9,588 bases of DNA from Ktedonobacter racemifer (lineage in GTDB: Bacteria > Chloroflexota > DTOL01 > JACQYG01), in contig DYIS01000071.1 in NCBI GenBank assembly GCA_020723545.1, positions 588-10,175 of the forward strand. Direction: 5' to 3'. The translations under genes and the position numbers were made by a program. Below are positions 1 to 7,055 of the stretch, piece by piece. Position 1 is the first letter of the stretch; each line of letters begins with the position of its first letter. The notes below the pieces were generated by a model that worked only from the letters and a program-made list of their open reading frames with translations, ran no database searches and was not told the origin of the DNA.

Positions 1-179
1 AACTGGGCCTTTTCGGCCCGGGGGAGGAGAGGTACGGTCGGCTGCACCGCACCGTTGACGCCATCAGGCAGAAGTACGGCGACGACATCATCGTGCCCGC
101 AGCACTTGTGCGCACCGGGGAGGGAAGCCGGCCAAAAGGGAAGCGTGACTCTGGGGCTTCCAGGTCCCCGCCGGCCTAG
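1..179 (+). CDS. dinB: Y-family DNA polymerase (DinB / Pol IV-like), C-terminal fragment
   Basis: Only the last 58 codons are present: the reading frame enters at base 3 and stops at TAG 177-179, and the 5' part lies outside the window. The translated tail begins LGLFGPGEERYGRLHR and continues with a 'VDAIRQKYGDD' segment. This resembles the end of the little-finger domain and C-terminal tail of DinB-type translesion polymerases, where a hydrophobic 'LxLF' stretch is followed by 'ra.DaIr.kyG...i..a'. In DinB proteins the C-terminal hydrophobic motif binds the beta sliding clamp, so 'LGLF' at the start of the fragment may be that site. The last ~15 residues are basic and Ser/Pro-rich. The catalytic palm is not visible, so assignment rests on the tail alone; a UmuC-like Y-family polymerase is the main alternative. 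The next gene starts 52 bp downstream on the same strand. Confidence 0.68.
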   Translation, partial: LGLFGPGEERYGRLHRTVDAIRQKYGDDIIVPAALVRTGEGSRPKGKRDSGASRSPPA

Positions 180-218
180 AGATCCTGCCCACACGGTTTT
201 CTATCACGATAACATACC

Positions 219-223
219 AGGAG
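219..223 (+). promoter_or_regulatory. Ribosome binding site deciding the lipoprotein start
   Basis: AGGAG lies 8 bases upstream of ATG 232 and supports that start over the in-frame upstream ATG at 55, which falls inside the polymerase gene. Confidence 0.7.
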
Positions 224-231
224 CGAACGGA

Positions 232-747
232 ATGAGGGAGATGACATCTCGAGCGATGGTAAGCCAGGCTTCTGTGGCCGTGGTTCTCATCCTGCCTCTC
301 CTTCTAGCCTGTGGCCAGACGGCGGTGCCCAGCCCCACGCCACAGCCAACTCCTACTGTCACCATCGCCCCAACCCGGGCACCAACGCCTACGTTTACCC
401 CCGAGCCCACACCTGTGCCCACCGAAACCCCTGAGCCCACCCCGCCCGTGCCCACTCGGCCGCCAGAGATCCGCGTCAGCGCCTGGGTGATGAGGCCAAC
501 CTTGCTGAACTTGCAGTTGACGGTCTACAGCCGGATCGCCAGGGGCACCGAGCCGGTGAGCGGCGCTACGATGAAGGCGTGCCTGGGCCCCACCAACTGC
601 CGCCAGGCCCCGGCGCTCAGTGATGCCAACGGGGAAAATGCAGTTAGTTTCGATCTGACCGAGCTGCCCACCCAGGCGCTGGTCTTCGACGTGTACGTGA
701 CCTACCAGGTGAAGACGTATTACACCCAGGCCTATTTGACGCCCTGA
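232..747 (+). CDS. Small lipoprotein with Thr/Pro-rich linker and beta-rich C-terminal domain
   Basis: A 171-residue protein. I chose ATG 232 because AGGAG at 219-223 sits 8 bases upstream; the frame is open further back to 55 but that would overlap the polymerase gene. Residues 10-27 form a hydrophobic signal ending in the lipobox LLAC, so Cys27 should be lipidated and the protein anchored on the outside of the cytoplasmic membrane. Residues about 30-77 are an extended Thr/Pro/Glu linker of PTP and PEPTP units, a spacer style frequent in Chloroflexota surface proteins. The last ~90 residues are polar and beta-rich, with a 'PVSGATMKACLG' stretch and a 'DANGENAVSFDL' stretch resembling Ig-like or carboxypeptidase-regulatory-like surface domains; Cys residues in 'KACLGPTNCR' could form a disulfide. 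No enzymatic motif is visible and the function is unknown. The gene converges on the NuoN-like gene, whose stop is 34 bp away. Confidence 0.85.
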   Translation: MREMTSRAMVSQASVAVVLILPLLLACGQTAVPSPTPQPTPTVTIAPTRAPTPTFTPEPTPVPTETPEPTPPVPTRPPEIRVSAWVMRPTLLNLQLTVYSRIARGTEPVSGATMKACLGPTNCRQAPALSDANGENAVSFDLTELPTQALVFDVYVTYQVKTYYTQAYLTP

Positions 748-781
748 AGTTCTCGGGGAGCGAGCCGGTGGCAAGGCGATC

Positions 782-2149
782 TCACTTGGCGGCCAGGAAA
801 GCCACGGACAGCCGGTAGAGAGGCTCCAAGAGCGACCTGGGGAAAAGGCCCAGCACGACGGCTGCGGCGGCCATGGCGGTCAGGAGCACCTGGGCGTCCA
901 CCGGCAGCGTGATGGCCTTCCCTGCTTTGAGCGGCACCCAAAATGTAAAGTAGAAGCCTTTGGCCAGCCCCAGATAGGCCAGGCCGCTGGCCAGAAGGGC
1001 CAACCCGTCGAACCAGGGCACCATAGCGGTGAAGCCTTGCCTCACCAGCCACGGGGCCACGAAGCCGGGGGTTAAGGGTGCCCCAAGGGCCATCAAGCCA
1101 CCCAGCCCAAACCCCACCGCGGCCACGGACGCCCCGCTGACCAGCCAGGTCCTCTTCTCCGCCTTACGCCTCCCCTGACCAACCTCCGCTGCGGCCAGGC
1201 AGCCGAACATCAAGAGGGCACCCCAGGATCGAACCATCGTCTGCCAGAGCGCCAGGGCAAGGCCGGACTCGGAGAAGGTGCTCATGGCCAACAGGATGTA
1301 ACCCCCTTGCAGTACCAACAGGTTGGCGGCAAGCCTTCCCGGACGGTCGGCCAGGGCCACGGCCAGGGCTCCACCGGCGATGGATAGAAGCCCCAGGTAG
1401 ACCAGGACGGTGACCAACTCATCGTTGCCCCAGAGCCAGCTCTGGCCACGCGTGAGAGCAATGAACAGCACCAGTGTCGAGGTCGGCACCACGGCTGTGG
1501 CAATGGTGACCCCCAAACGATGGCCATGGGCACCTATCCAATCGAGCCAGAAATGCAGAGGCACCGCCGCGGTGGCGATGGCCAGGGCCAGGGCAACCAA
1601 CACCACGATGACCCTGACCAATGACACGTTGTCCGGGGCCAAGGCATAGGTTTGGATGAGCGGAAAAGCCAGAGTCACCGAACCGCCGCCTACCATCATG
1701 AAGGCCAGGTAGCACAGGGCCGAATGACCCGCGGGCCTTCCGCGCCCGGATACCCCAAAGGCGATGGCTATGGCGCTGGCGACGATGAGGCTGGCCTGAA
1801 CCAGAAGGTCACTGGACAACAAGGCCAGGGAGATGCTGCTCTGAACAGTCAACCCCACCAAGAAGAGACCCCGCTCGGAATGCAGCCGGCCGTGGATGAC
1901 CAGGGCCAGGCCAAGCACCACATAGATGAGAGCCAGGGCCCACCGGTTGAAAGCCACCACTCTCAACTCCAACCCCCAAAGGGACCAGGCTATTCCCGGA
2001 GGCGCTCCCAGCAACCATCGGATCTCGAACAGTGACACCAGGGCCACGAGCACCGGGGGCCAGGCGTAGCCCGCGATGCGCCGTGGCAGCAATAGCAAGA
2101 GCGCCGCGGCCAGAACAGGGGCGAGAAAGAGTACACCGGGATGGTTCAA
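782..2149 (-). CDS. NuoN/NuoM-like antiporter-type membrane protein, degenerate
   Basis: A 455-residue, very hydrophobic protein with roughly 13-14 predicted membrane helices. It resembles the antiporter-like subunits of complex I and Mrp/hydrogenase relatives (NuoL/M/N, MrpA/D, HyfB): 'AVPLHFWLDWIGAHGHRL' (residues 195-212) matches the family's 'PFHxWLPDAYxxAP' loop, 'GAPLTPGF' (356-363) matches the 'G.P.taGF' loop, and 'LGLFP' (433-437) matches the end of the domain. In the family, TM5 Glu, TM7 Lys, TM8 Lys and the TM12 Lys/Glu carry protons. By eye, 'DLLVQASLIVASA' has no TM5 Glu, 'AIATAAVPLHF' has no Lys, 'STLVLFIALT' has no Lys and 'GFVAPWL' lacks the usual 'GF..K'. This suggests a scaffold or regulatory role rather than a pump, though a relocated charge (such as Lys397) cannot be excluded. 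The start is TTG 2149-2147 in a TTGA overlap with the preceding gene's stop, with GGAGG 7 bases upstream, implying translational coupling. No other complex I gene is in view. Confidence 0.78.
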   Translation of the reverse strand: MNHPGVLFLAPVLAAALLLLLPRRIAGYAWPPVLVALVSLFEIRWLLGAPPGIAWSLWGLELRVVAFNRWALALIYVVLGLALVIHGRLHSERGLFLVGLTVQSSISLALLSSDLLVQASLIVASAIAIAFGVSGRGRPAGHSALCYLAFMMVGGGSVTLAFPLIQTYALAPDNVSLVRVIVVLVALALAIATAAVPLHFWLDWIGAHGHRLGVTIATAVVPTSTLVLFIALTRGQSWLWGNDELVTVLVYLGLLSIAGGALAVALADRPGRLAANLLVLQGGYILLAMSTFSESGLALALWQTMVRSWGALLMFGCLAAAEVGQGRRKAEKRTWLVSGASVAAVGFGLGGLMALGAPLTPGFVAPWLVRQGFTAMVPWFDGLALLASGLAYLGLAKGFYFTFWVPLKAGKAITLPVDAQVLLTAMAAAAVVLGLFPRSLLEPLYRLSVAFLAAK

Positions 2150-2754
2150 CCGGTAGCCTCCGTTACGGGGACTGCCAGGTACGCGACCGCCAGGGCTATC
2201 GTGATGTCCACCAGGCTATGGAGAGCCAGGAACCAGTAACTGGAGTTTCCACCCAAGAACGAGAATGCCACGTAGAATCCCAGGTGAACCAGGAGCAGGC
2301 CCACGCCGGCGCTCACGGTATATCTGGGATGAGAGATCAAGAGTGCCCCAATGGCCAGAAGCCAATACCAGAGGGCATTGGGAATAAATGGCAGTTCCAC
2401 GAAAGGCGCAGTGAGTGCCAGGCCGTACACCCCAGCCAGGGCCATGAGCAAGACCGAAAGGCGGAAAACGGCCCCCAGCCCCCAGAGTCCCCAGTCGGTT
2501 TCGTCAAACAGACGTTGCCCTCTGTCGGACGGTAGGCCATAATCCGATAGCCACAATATAGATGAGACCACCGCACCGGTCAGTGCCAGCGTCAGGGCCG
2601 TGCCGGGCAAGGCGGAGGAGGCTACGAACAGGCCGCCCAGGAGAAACAAAAAGAAGGGCGCCGATGCTGCCCAGCGGGGGTCTTTGACCAGGAACAGGGA
2701 GCCAGTCCCCGCCATCATCGCGATCGTGATGGCGTCTTGGACGATGGCCGGCAT
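2146..2754 (-). CDS. Seven-helix membrane protein of unknown function, partner of the NuoN-like protein
   Basis: A 202-residue integral membrane protein that I do not recognise. Hydrophobic segments lie at about residues 5-23, 32-49, 52-69, 93-116, 127-141, 147-168 and 176-196, giving about seven helices, with one larger polar loop at 70-90 (charged, 'DRGQRLFDETDWG'). Conspicuous intramembrane or near-membrane charges are Arg98, His157, His179 and Asp183. ATG 2754 is preceded by AGAGG with a 5-base gap. The stop overlaps the TTG start of the NuoN-like gene by a TTGA junction, and the upstream rnc stop is 33 bp away. The tight overlap suggests a stoichiometric membrane complex with the NuoN-like protein, perhaps standing in for NuoJ/K- or HyfE-like small subunits; that is inference from position and hydrophobicity, as no family signature is visible. 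Confidence 0.75.
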   Translation of the reverse strand: MPAIVQDAITIAMMAGTGSLFLVKDPRWAASAPFFLFLLGGLFVASSALPGTALTLALTGAVVSSILWLSDYGLPSDRGQRLFDETDWGLWGLGAVFRLSVLLMALAGVYGLALTAPFVELPFIPNALWYWLLAIGALLISHPRYTVSAGVGLLLVHLGFYVAFSFLGGNSSYWFLALHSLVDITIALAVAYLAVPVTEATG

Positions 2755-2787
2755 CTCAACCTCTGTCGGATGTCCAGATCTTCTTTG

Positions 2788-4125
2788 CTAGAAAAGAAGC
2801 AGGCTTCTTACCGCTGTGCTCGCATCGGTCGGCAGCCCTGCCAGGTTCAAGGCGTTCTCCAAGACCTGCGAGTCGTATCCTTTTTGACGGAGGCAAGCGG
2901 CTATCTCCTGGACGCGTGTCTCTCGGCCGGGCATGAGATAATAGGCAACCAACTGCGCCTCCAGCGGCACCACCGGGAGCTCGAGCCCGAAGAGCGGCAC
3001 CAGGCGGGGCCGTTTCCAGGCCTCCCAGGCCACGGCGCCATCCGGTCCGGCGATGACCAGCCCGCCCACGACCTCTACCGGCACGCCGGCCACCTCGAAC
3101 TGGCCCAGGTGGCTCTTGAGTACGCTAGACTCCCTCCAGGATACAGGAGACCGTTCGTACTCTTTCAGGATGCCGCCTATCTGGTAGGCGCCGTCAGCGC
3201 TGGTTAGGATGTCGATGTCCACAGGCACCAGAGGCATCCCTTGAAGTAGCGAAGCGCTGCTCCCACCTATGGCCCACGGAGCCGATGTGACCGCCAATTT
3301 GCTCACGAGGATGAAAAGGGCCTGGCGTAACCTTACCGGCAAAGGTGAGCCGAGACTCTCACCCAACAGGTTGGCCATAGCCTCTTTAGCCGCCGCCTGC
3401 TCGGCCGCCTGCTTGCTACGCCCTTCGCCCCGTCCCACAACCCTCCCCAGCACCTCCACCTGGACCGTGAACTCCCTGGCGTGATCCGGCCCCACCACCT
3501 GAACCGTTCCATATATTGGAGTGTACTGGAAATCCCCTTGGGCCAGCTCCTGAAGGCGGCTCTTGTAGTCCTTCTCCAGCCTGCTCTTGACCACCCGCTG
3601 CATCTCCGGTTTCAGCAGCCTCCTCAGGAAACCGCGGGTCACCCTCAGGCCCTGGTCCAGGAAAATGGCGCCCACCAGGGCCTCAAAGGCCCGGGCCAGG
3701 TTGGTCTGGCGAGCCCGGCCACCGCTGGCCTCCTCACCTCGGCTCAGGTAGAGATACTCTCCCAGGCTCAGGCGCGCCGCCAGGTCAGCCAGGGTTTCGC
3801 TCTTGACCAGAGCCGAGCGCAGGCCGGTCAAGCTGCCTTCAGCCATGTCCGGATAGCGCTCGTAGAGCAGCCTGGCTACAATAAAGCCCAGCACGGCATC
3901 GCCCAGGAACTCCAGCCGCTCGTTGGAGAGCAGGCCATTCGAGGGATTCTCGTGCAGGTACGAGCGATGGGTAAAAGCCTGCCGCAACCGGGTTTTATCC
4001 CGGAAGCAGATCCCAAGGGTGCCCTCGAGGAGGGAAAGATCACGTGGCATGTTCATCCGCTCAAAGCCACACCTGGAAGGTGTACCCGTAAGTATACCTT
4101 CCAGGTGAATACGCCTCAAGGCCAT
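2788..4125 (-). CDS. rnc: Ribonuclease III with fused C-terminal nucleotidyltransferase-fold domain
   Basis: A 445-residue protein, about twice the usual RNase III length (~225). Residues 28-180 are the endonuclease domain: 'FTHRSYLHE' (51-59) and the signature 'NERLEFLGDAVL' (68-79), with Glu72, Asp76 and Glu148 matching E. coli Glu41, Asp45 and Glu117. The fourth metal ligand, Asp114 in E. coli, is Arg145 here ('NLARAFEAL'). Residues 184-255 are a dsRNA-binding domain ending 'SKQAAEQAAAKEAM'. RNase III cuts double-stranded RNA in rRNA and mRNA processing. After a short linker, residues ~266-445 look like a minimal nucleotidyltransferase: 'IGGSSASLLQG', 'VDIDIL' (Asp303, Asp305) and 'GVPVEVV' (Glu351) give the GG-S...DxD...E arrangement, followed by a helical tail similar to AbiEii/MNT-type proteins. 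The frame is unbroken across the junction. ATG 4125 has GAGG 5 bases upstream and lies 7 bp after tldE; Met24 (4056) or Met26 (4050) are alternative starts closer to usual RNase III N-termini but have weak ribosome binding sites. Confidence 0.92.
   Translation of the reverse strand: MALRRIHLEGILTGTPSRCGFERMNMPRDLSLLEGTLGICFRDKTRLRQAFTHRSYLHENPSNGLLSNERLEFLGDAVLGFIVARLLYERYPDMAEGSLTGLRSALVKSETLADLAARLSLGEYLYLSRGEEASGGRARQTNLARAFEALVGAIFLDQGLRVTRGFLRRLLKPEMQRVVKSRLEKDYKSRLQELAQGDFQYTPIYGTVQVVGPDHAREFTVQVEVLGRVVGRGEGRSKQAAEQAAAKEAMANLLGESLGSPLPVRLRQALFILVSKLAVTSAPWAIGGSSASLLQGMPLVPVDIDILTSADGAYQIGGILKEYERSPVSWRESSVLKSHLGQFEVAGVPVEVVGGLVIAGPDGAVAWEAWKRPRLVPLFGLELPVVPLEAQLVAYYLMPGRETRVQEIAACLRQKGYDSQVLENALNLAGLPTDASTAVRSLLLF
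4070..4107 (-). repeat. Perfect 12-bp inverted repeat (hairpin) at the 5' end of rnc
   Basis: The arms CACCTGGAAGGT (4070-4081) and ACCTTCCAGGTG (4096-4107) are exact reverse complements. In the minus-strand mRNA three further pairs form after one C-A mismatch, leaving a six-base loop. The hairpin lies between the tldE stop and the alternative rnc starts at 4056/4050, or within codons 7-19 if ATG 4125 is used. There is no T-tract, so an intrinsic terminator is unlikely. It could affect rnc translation or be cut by RNase III itself, as the E. coli rnc leader is; the stem is shorter than the roughly 20 bp that RNase III usually prefers. Confidence 0.7.
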
Positions 4126-4132
4126 GCCCGCC

Positions 4133-5464
4133 TCAGAACTCCGTGGCTCCCGAGAAGTTGAAGCGGGATACCTTCAAGGCCGGGACCCGGCTGCCACCCA
4201 TAGGGCCGCGCTCCAACTTGGTCTGGGCGCCGATGAGCTCCACGCTGGCCAGGGCCTCCAGATAGCTTTGAGTGAAGCGCAGGTTCTTGATCGGGCCCAC
4301 GATCTCGCCGTTCTCTACCAGGAAGGTCCCATCCCTGGTCATCCCGGTCACTATCACCTTTAACGGGTGTATGGGACGCGTATAGTGAAATCTGGTCACC
4401 CAGATGCCGCGCTTCGTTGACTTCAACATCTCTTCCTTGTCCGACTGTCCCGTGCCCATCCACAGATTCACCGGCATTGGCCCGTAGGTGTTGGGGGCTG
4501 GCAGGGCGTGACCAGTGGATGCCTTGCCCTCTTTGCCAGCGGTATAGGAGTCGTAAACCAGTCCAACCGCGACTCCCTTATCGATCAGCGGCACCTTCTG
4601 TCTAGGGACACCTTCGAAATCGAAAGGAAGGGGCAAGCCGCCGGGGGAAAAGCCGTCATCCCAGATGGAGATGTTATCACCCACCACCTTCTGCCCCAGT
4701 TTCATAAAACTGCGGCCCTCCTGGACGGCCAGGGCGCTGAAGCCCAGATAGGCCAGGAACTCCAGGATGTCGAAGACAGCGTACTCCTCCAGGATAACCT
4801 CATACTCGCCCGGCTCCAACCCGGTGGGGTTACGACTGCGCAGTGCCTTGTCCACGGCCTCGGCGGCCACAGCCTCGGGGTCTATCTCCTGGGCATCCAG
4901 CGAGACGGCATCGGCGTAGCCAGCGCTGGAATCGGACATGATCACCGTGTTCAACTCGGCTACGGTGCTCGGATGATAGGCGAAAACCCCAAGGGAATTG
5001 GCTACGGCCAACTCATTGGCTCCGGTATAGAAGGCACCGGAGGCGATCAGTTTGTTCTCCACTGCCTTCCGGCACACCAGCCCCGCTGCCTTGGCTCTGG
5101 CCTCTGGCGTGAATGAGGCGGTGCGGGGGGCGTAACCGGTAACCTGGGGCACCGGGGCCGGGGCCGGAAGAGAGACAAAGTCAGGGTTTTCTCTCTGAAG
5201 CTTGGCTATGGTGATAGCAGACTCCACTACCCTTTTTATGGATTCTACCGACAGGTCGTTGGTGGAGGCCACGCCGATTTTCTTCCCAAAGACCACCCGT
5301 ACCCGCAACTCGGCGTTGTTCTGGGCCACGTTCTGGTGGATGTGGGAATTGGCGAAGCGGGTGAGGCCCGAATCTTCGCCCAAGAAGAGCACCTCGGTCT
5401 GATCAGCGGGCGAGATCGCGAGCACCTGCTCGAAGACAGCCCTGATCCTCTCTTTACCTAGCAT
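4133..5464 (-). CDS. pmbA: TldE/PmbA-family subunit of the TldD-TldE metalloprotease
   Basis: A 443-residue cytoplasmic protein of the PmbA/TldD family (peptidase U62). The N-terminal domain (about 1-110) holds 'EVLFLGEDSGLTRFANSHIHQNV' and 'LRVRVVFGKKIGVASTND', the family's 'g.. tRfan..ihqn' segment. The C-terminal domain (about 215-443) contains 'LEPGEYEVILEEYAVFDILEFL' where TldD has its HExxxH zinc site; here that motif is absent, as in other TldE subunits, so the zinc site is expected in the TldD partner. 'LLPLPFDFEGVP'-like residues 276-287 and 'GTGQSDKEEMLKSTKRGIWVTRFHYT' (336-361) are also typical of the family. In E. coli the pair processes microcin B17 and degrades unfolded short peptides by threading them to the internal zinc site. 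ATG 5464 follows GAGGAG by 4 bases. The gene lies 134 bp after tldD, with an inverted-repeat element between, and 7 bp before rnc. Confidence 0.93.
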   Translation of the reverse strand: MLGKERIRAVFEQVLAISPADQTEVLFLGEDSGLTRFANSHIHQNVAQNNAELRVRVVFGKKIGVASTNDLSVESIKRVVESAITIAKLQRENPDFVSLPAPAPVPQVTGYAPRTASFTPEARAKAAGLVCRKAVENKLIASGAFYTGANELAVANSLGVFAYHPSTVAELNTVIMSDSSAGYADAVSLDAQEIDPEAVAAEAVDKALRSRNPTGLEPGEYEVILEEYAVFDILEFLAYLGFSALAVQEGRSFMKLGQKVVGDNISIWDDGFSPGGLPLPFDFEGVPRQKVPLIDKGVAVGLVYDSYTAGKEGKASTGHALPAPNTYGPMPVNLWMGTGQSDKEEMLKSTKRGIWVTRFHYTRPIHPLKVIVTGMTRDGTFLVENGEIVGPIKNLRFTQSYLEALASVELIGAQTKLERGPMGGSRVPALKVSRFNFSGATEF

Positions 5465-5479
5465 GTAACTCCTCTCCGC

Positions 5480-5589
5480 AAAAGCTCTTTACTATAGGAC
5501 TTACGTAGTTGGAGATTTTTCACCGCAAAGAGCGCTCCGATCCTATCGGAGCGGTTCAACTGCGTAACTCCTATACTAATAAAAAGCTC
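5480..5589. mobile_element. MITE-like inverted-repeat element with possible 8-bp target duplication
   Basis: The tldD-tldE gap holds a nested inverted repeat. The outer arms, TATAGGACTTACGTAGTTG (5493-5511) and CAACTGCGTAACTCCTATA (5557-5575), pair over 17 of 19 positions. An inner perfect 9-bp stem, CGCTCCGAT / ATCGGAGCG (5533-5541 / 5545-5553), has a 3-base loop. The direct repeat AAAAGCTC flanks it at 5480-5487 and 5582-5589, consistent with an 8-bp target-site duplication around a 94-bp element. There is no ORF inside, so it would be non-autonomous. The terminal few bases of the two ends do not match perfectly, so the exact boundaries and parent insertion sequence are uncertain. Alternatively it is a fixed intergenic RNA hairpin that adjusts tldD/tldE expression. 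Confidence 0.55.
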
Positions 5590-5598
5590 GTGGCCGCG

Positions 5599-7041
5599 TC
5601 ACTTCATCACGCCCACCTGAACATGGCGGAAGCGGGCAGGAGCGGTGCCGTGCCCCACGTGGGCTGCCTGGGGAGGCTGTCCTTTGCCGCAGTTGGGGGT
5701 TCCCCAGATGTTCCGATGCCTGGCATTACATATGGCATCGCAACTCCCCCAAAACTGAGGCGTGATGCCAGTGTACGTAGCGTTTTTGAGCAAGGGACCG
5801 AGCTTCCCGTGGCTGATCTCCTGGGCTATCTCGGTTCCGAACTGGAAGTTAAGGCGCTTGTCGTCGATGCTCCAGCTCTTGTTGAGCTCCATGTAGATGC
5901 CCTCGTCGGTGTCAGCGATGAGGTCCTCGAACTCCCATTCCCCAGGCTCCAGATTGATGTTGGTCATGCGAATGAGCGGGATCCGGTTCCACCCATCCGC
6001 CCGGGCCGCGCCGTTAGAGGACTGTCCCAGCACCCCAGCGGTCTCCCGGGAAGTCAGGTATCCCACAAAGATGCCGTTCCTGACGATCGGCACCCGTTGG
6101 GCAGGGACCCCTTCGTCGTCGTACCCGAAGGTGCCCAGCCCGCCGGGGATGGTGGCATCGGCAGTGATGTTCACGATCTCCGAGCCGTAGCGGAAGCTCC
6201 CCAGCTTTTCGGTGGTGAGGAAACTGGTGCCGGCATAAGAGGCCTCGGTGCCGAACACCCGATCGAGCTCTATGGGATGGCCACAGGACTCGTGGACCTG
6301 CAATGCCAGTTGGGTGGGTCCCAGGATCAGCGTGGTTACGCTGGCCGGGCATTGTTTGGCCCACAGCAACTGTGCTGCCTCGGCGGCCATGCGTTCGGCG
6401 TTACCAACCAGGTCCATGGCCTCAATGAATTCGTAGCCCGCGGTCCCCTGCTGGCGGCCGAAGCTATTGGGGTACGAGCGCTTTTGAACGTCGTCATTCC
6501 CCACCGCTGTGGCCTCGATGCCGCCGCCGCTCTCGATGATCTCCTGTTCGATGAAGCTGCCCTCGGTGGAAGCAAAGGTTTTCAACTCGCGAAAGAGCTC
6601 CATGCTCGATTCGGCTACCTTGATCTCCTTTACTTTTCGCATGGCCTCGTCGGCGCCCAGGAGCAGGGCGATCTTCGTCTCGATAGGTACACCAAAGGGA
6701 TCGATCTCAACGGCGGTGCGGTATCGGCCGGTGACCGGAGTCCCTGGGCCGATGTCCAAATCTCGGCTTTTCACCGTGGCACTAGCCCTGGCGATCTGGA
6801 CGGCCAGGGCGGCCACGCGATCGGCTTCCGATGCCGCCAGGAGCGAGCTGGCCGCGAAGCCCCAGGCACCGTTGGCGATCACCCTGACCCCGAAACCCTG
6901 ATCCTCGGCAATGGACAGAGCCTCCACGTTGCCGTTCTTGACGACAATGCTCTGACTTTGCCTCCTCACCACCCTGACGTCAGCGTAGCTGGCACCGCGT
7001 ACCTGCGCGGTATTGAGAACCCGTTCGATGAGCTCCCTCAA
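5599..7041 (-). CDS. tldD: TldD metalloprotease (zinc-binding catalytic subunit)
   Basis: A 480-residue protein of the PmbA/TldD family. The zinc/catalytic motif HESCGH (about residues 250-255, the family's HExxxH) is intact and followed by 'PIELDRVFG'. The C-terminal 'WGTPNCGKGQPPQAAHVGHG' supplies the conserved Cys (about residue 451) that completes the zinc site. 'VKNGNVEALSIAEDQGFGVRVI' near the N-terminus matches the family's N-terminal domain. TldD acts in the cytoplasm with TldE as a heterodimer that cleaves unfolded peptides and matures some ribosomal peptides. I placed the start at TTG 7041-7039 because AAGGAGGTG (7055-7047) leaves a 7-base gap to it. The frame is open to ATG 7101, but those 20 extra residues have no family similarity and would run through the fmdB promoter and this ribosome binding site. 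No precursor-peptide gene is visible nearby, so the substrate is unknown. Confidence 0.95.
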   Translation of the reverse strand: MRELIERVLNTAQVRGASYADVRVVRRQSQSIVVKNGNVEALSIAEDQGFGVRVIANGAWGFAASSLLAASEADRVAALAVQIARASATVKSRDLDIGPGTPVTGRYRTAVEIDPFGVPIETKIALLLGADEAMRKVKEIKVAESSMELFRELKTFASTEGSFIEQEIIESGGGIEATAVGNDDVQKRSYPNSFGRQQGTAGYEFIEAMDLVGNAERMAAEAAQLLWAKQCPASVTTLILGPTQLALQVHESCGHPIELDRVFGTEASYAGTSFLTTEKLGSFRYGSEIVNITADATIPGGLGTFGYDDEGVPAQRVPIVRNGIFVGYLTSRETAGVLGQSSNGAARADGWNRIPLIRMTNINLEPGEWEFEDLIADTDEGIYMELNKSWSIDDKRLNFQFGTEIAQEISHGKLGPLLKNATYTGITPQFWGSCDAICNARHRNIWGTPNCGKGQPPQAAHVGHGTAPARFRHVQVGVMK

Positions 7042-7046
7042 GCCAA

Positions 7047-7055
7047 CACCTCCTT
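7047..7055 (-). promoter_or_regulatory. Strong ribosome binding site deciding the TTG start of tldD
   Basis: AAGGAGGTG on the minus strand is nearly fully complementary to the 16S rRNA 3' end and lies 7 bases before TTG 7041-7039. It fixes the start 20 codons downstream of the longest open frame. Confidence 0.75.

Noticed and set aside
4070..4107. Intrinsic terminator between tldE and rnc.
   Set aside because: No T-tract follows the stem in the minus-strand direction, and the 7-bp spacing suggests continuous transcription.
3481..4161. A 226-codon plus-strand frame opposite rnc.
   Set aside because: It is antisense to the conserved RNase III domain, has a Gln/Leu/Ala-rich composition typical of reversed coding sequence, and no ribosome binding site was seen.
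5465..5598. A small precursor peptide gene for TldD/TldE between the two subunits.
   Set aside because: The gap is filled by the inverted-repeat element and shows no start with a ribosome binding site; no candidate leader or core peptide is visible elsewhere in the window.
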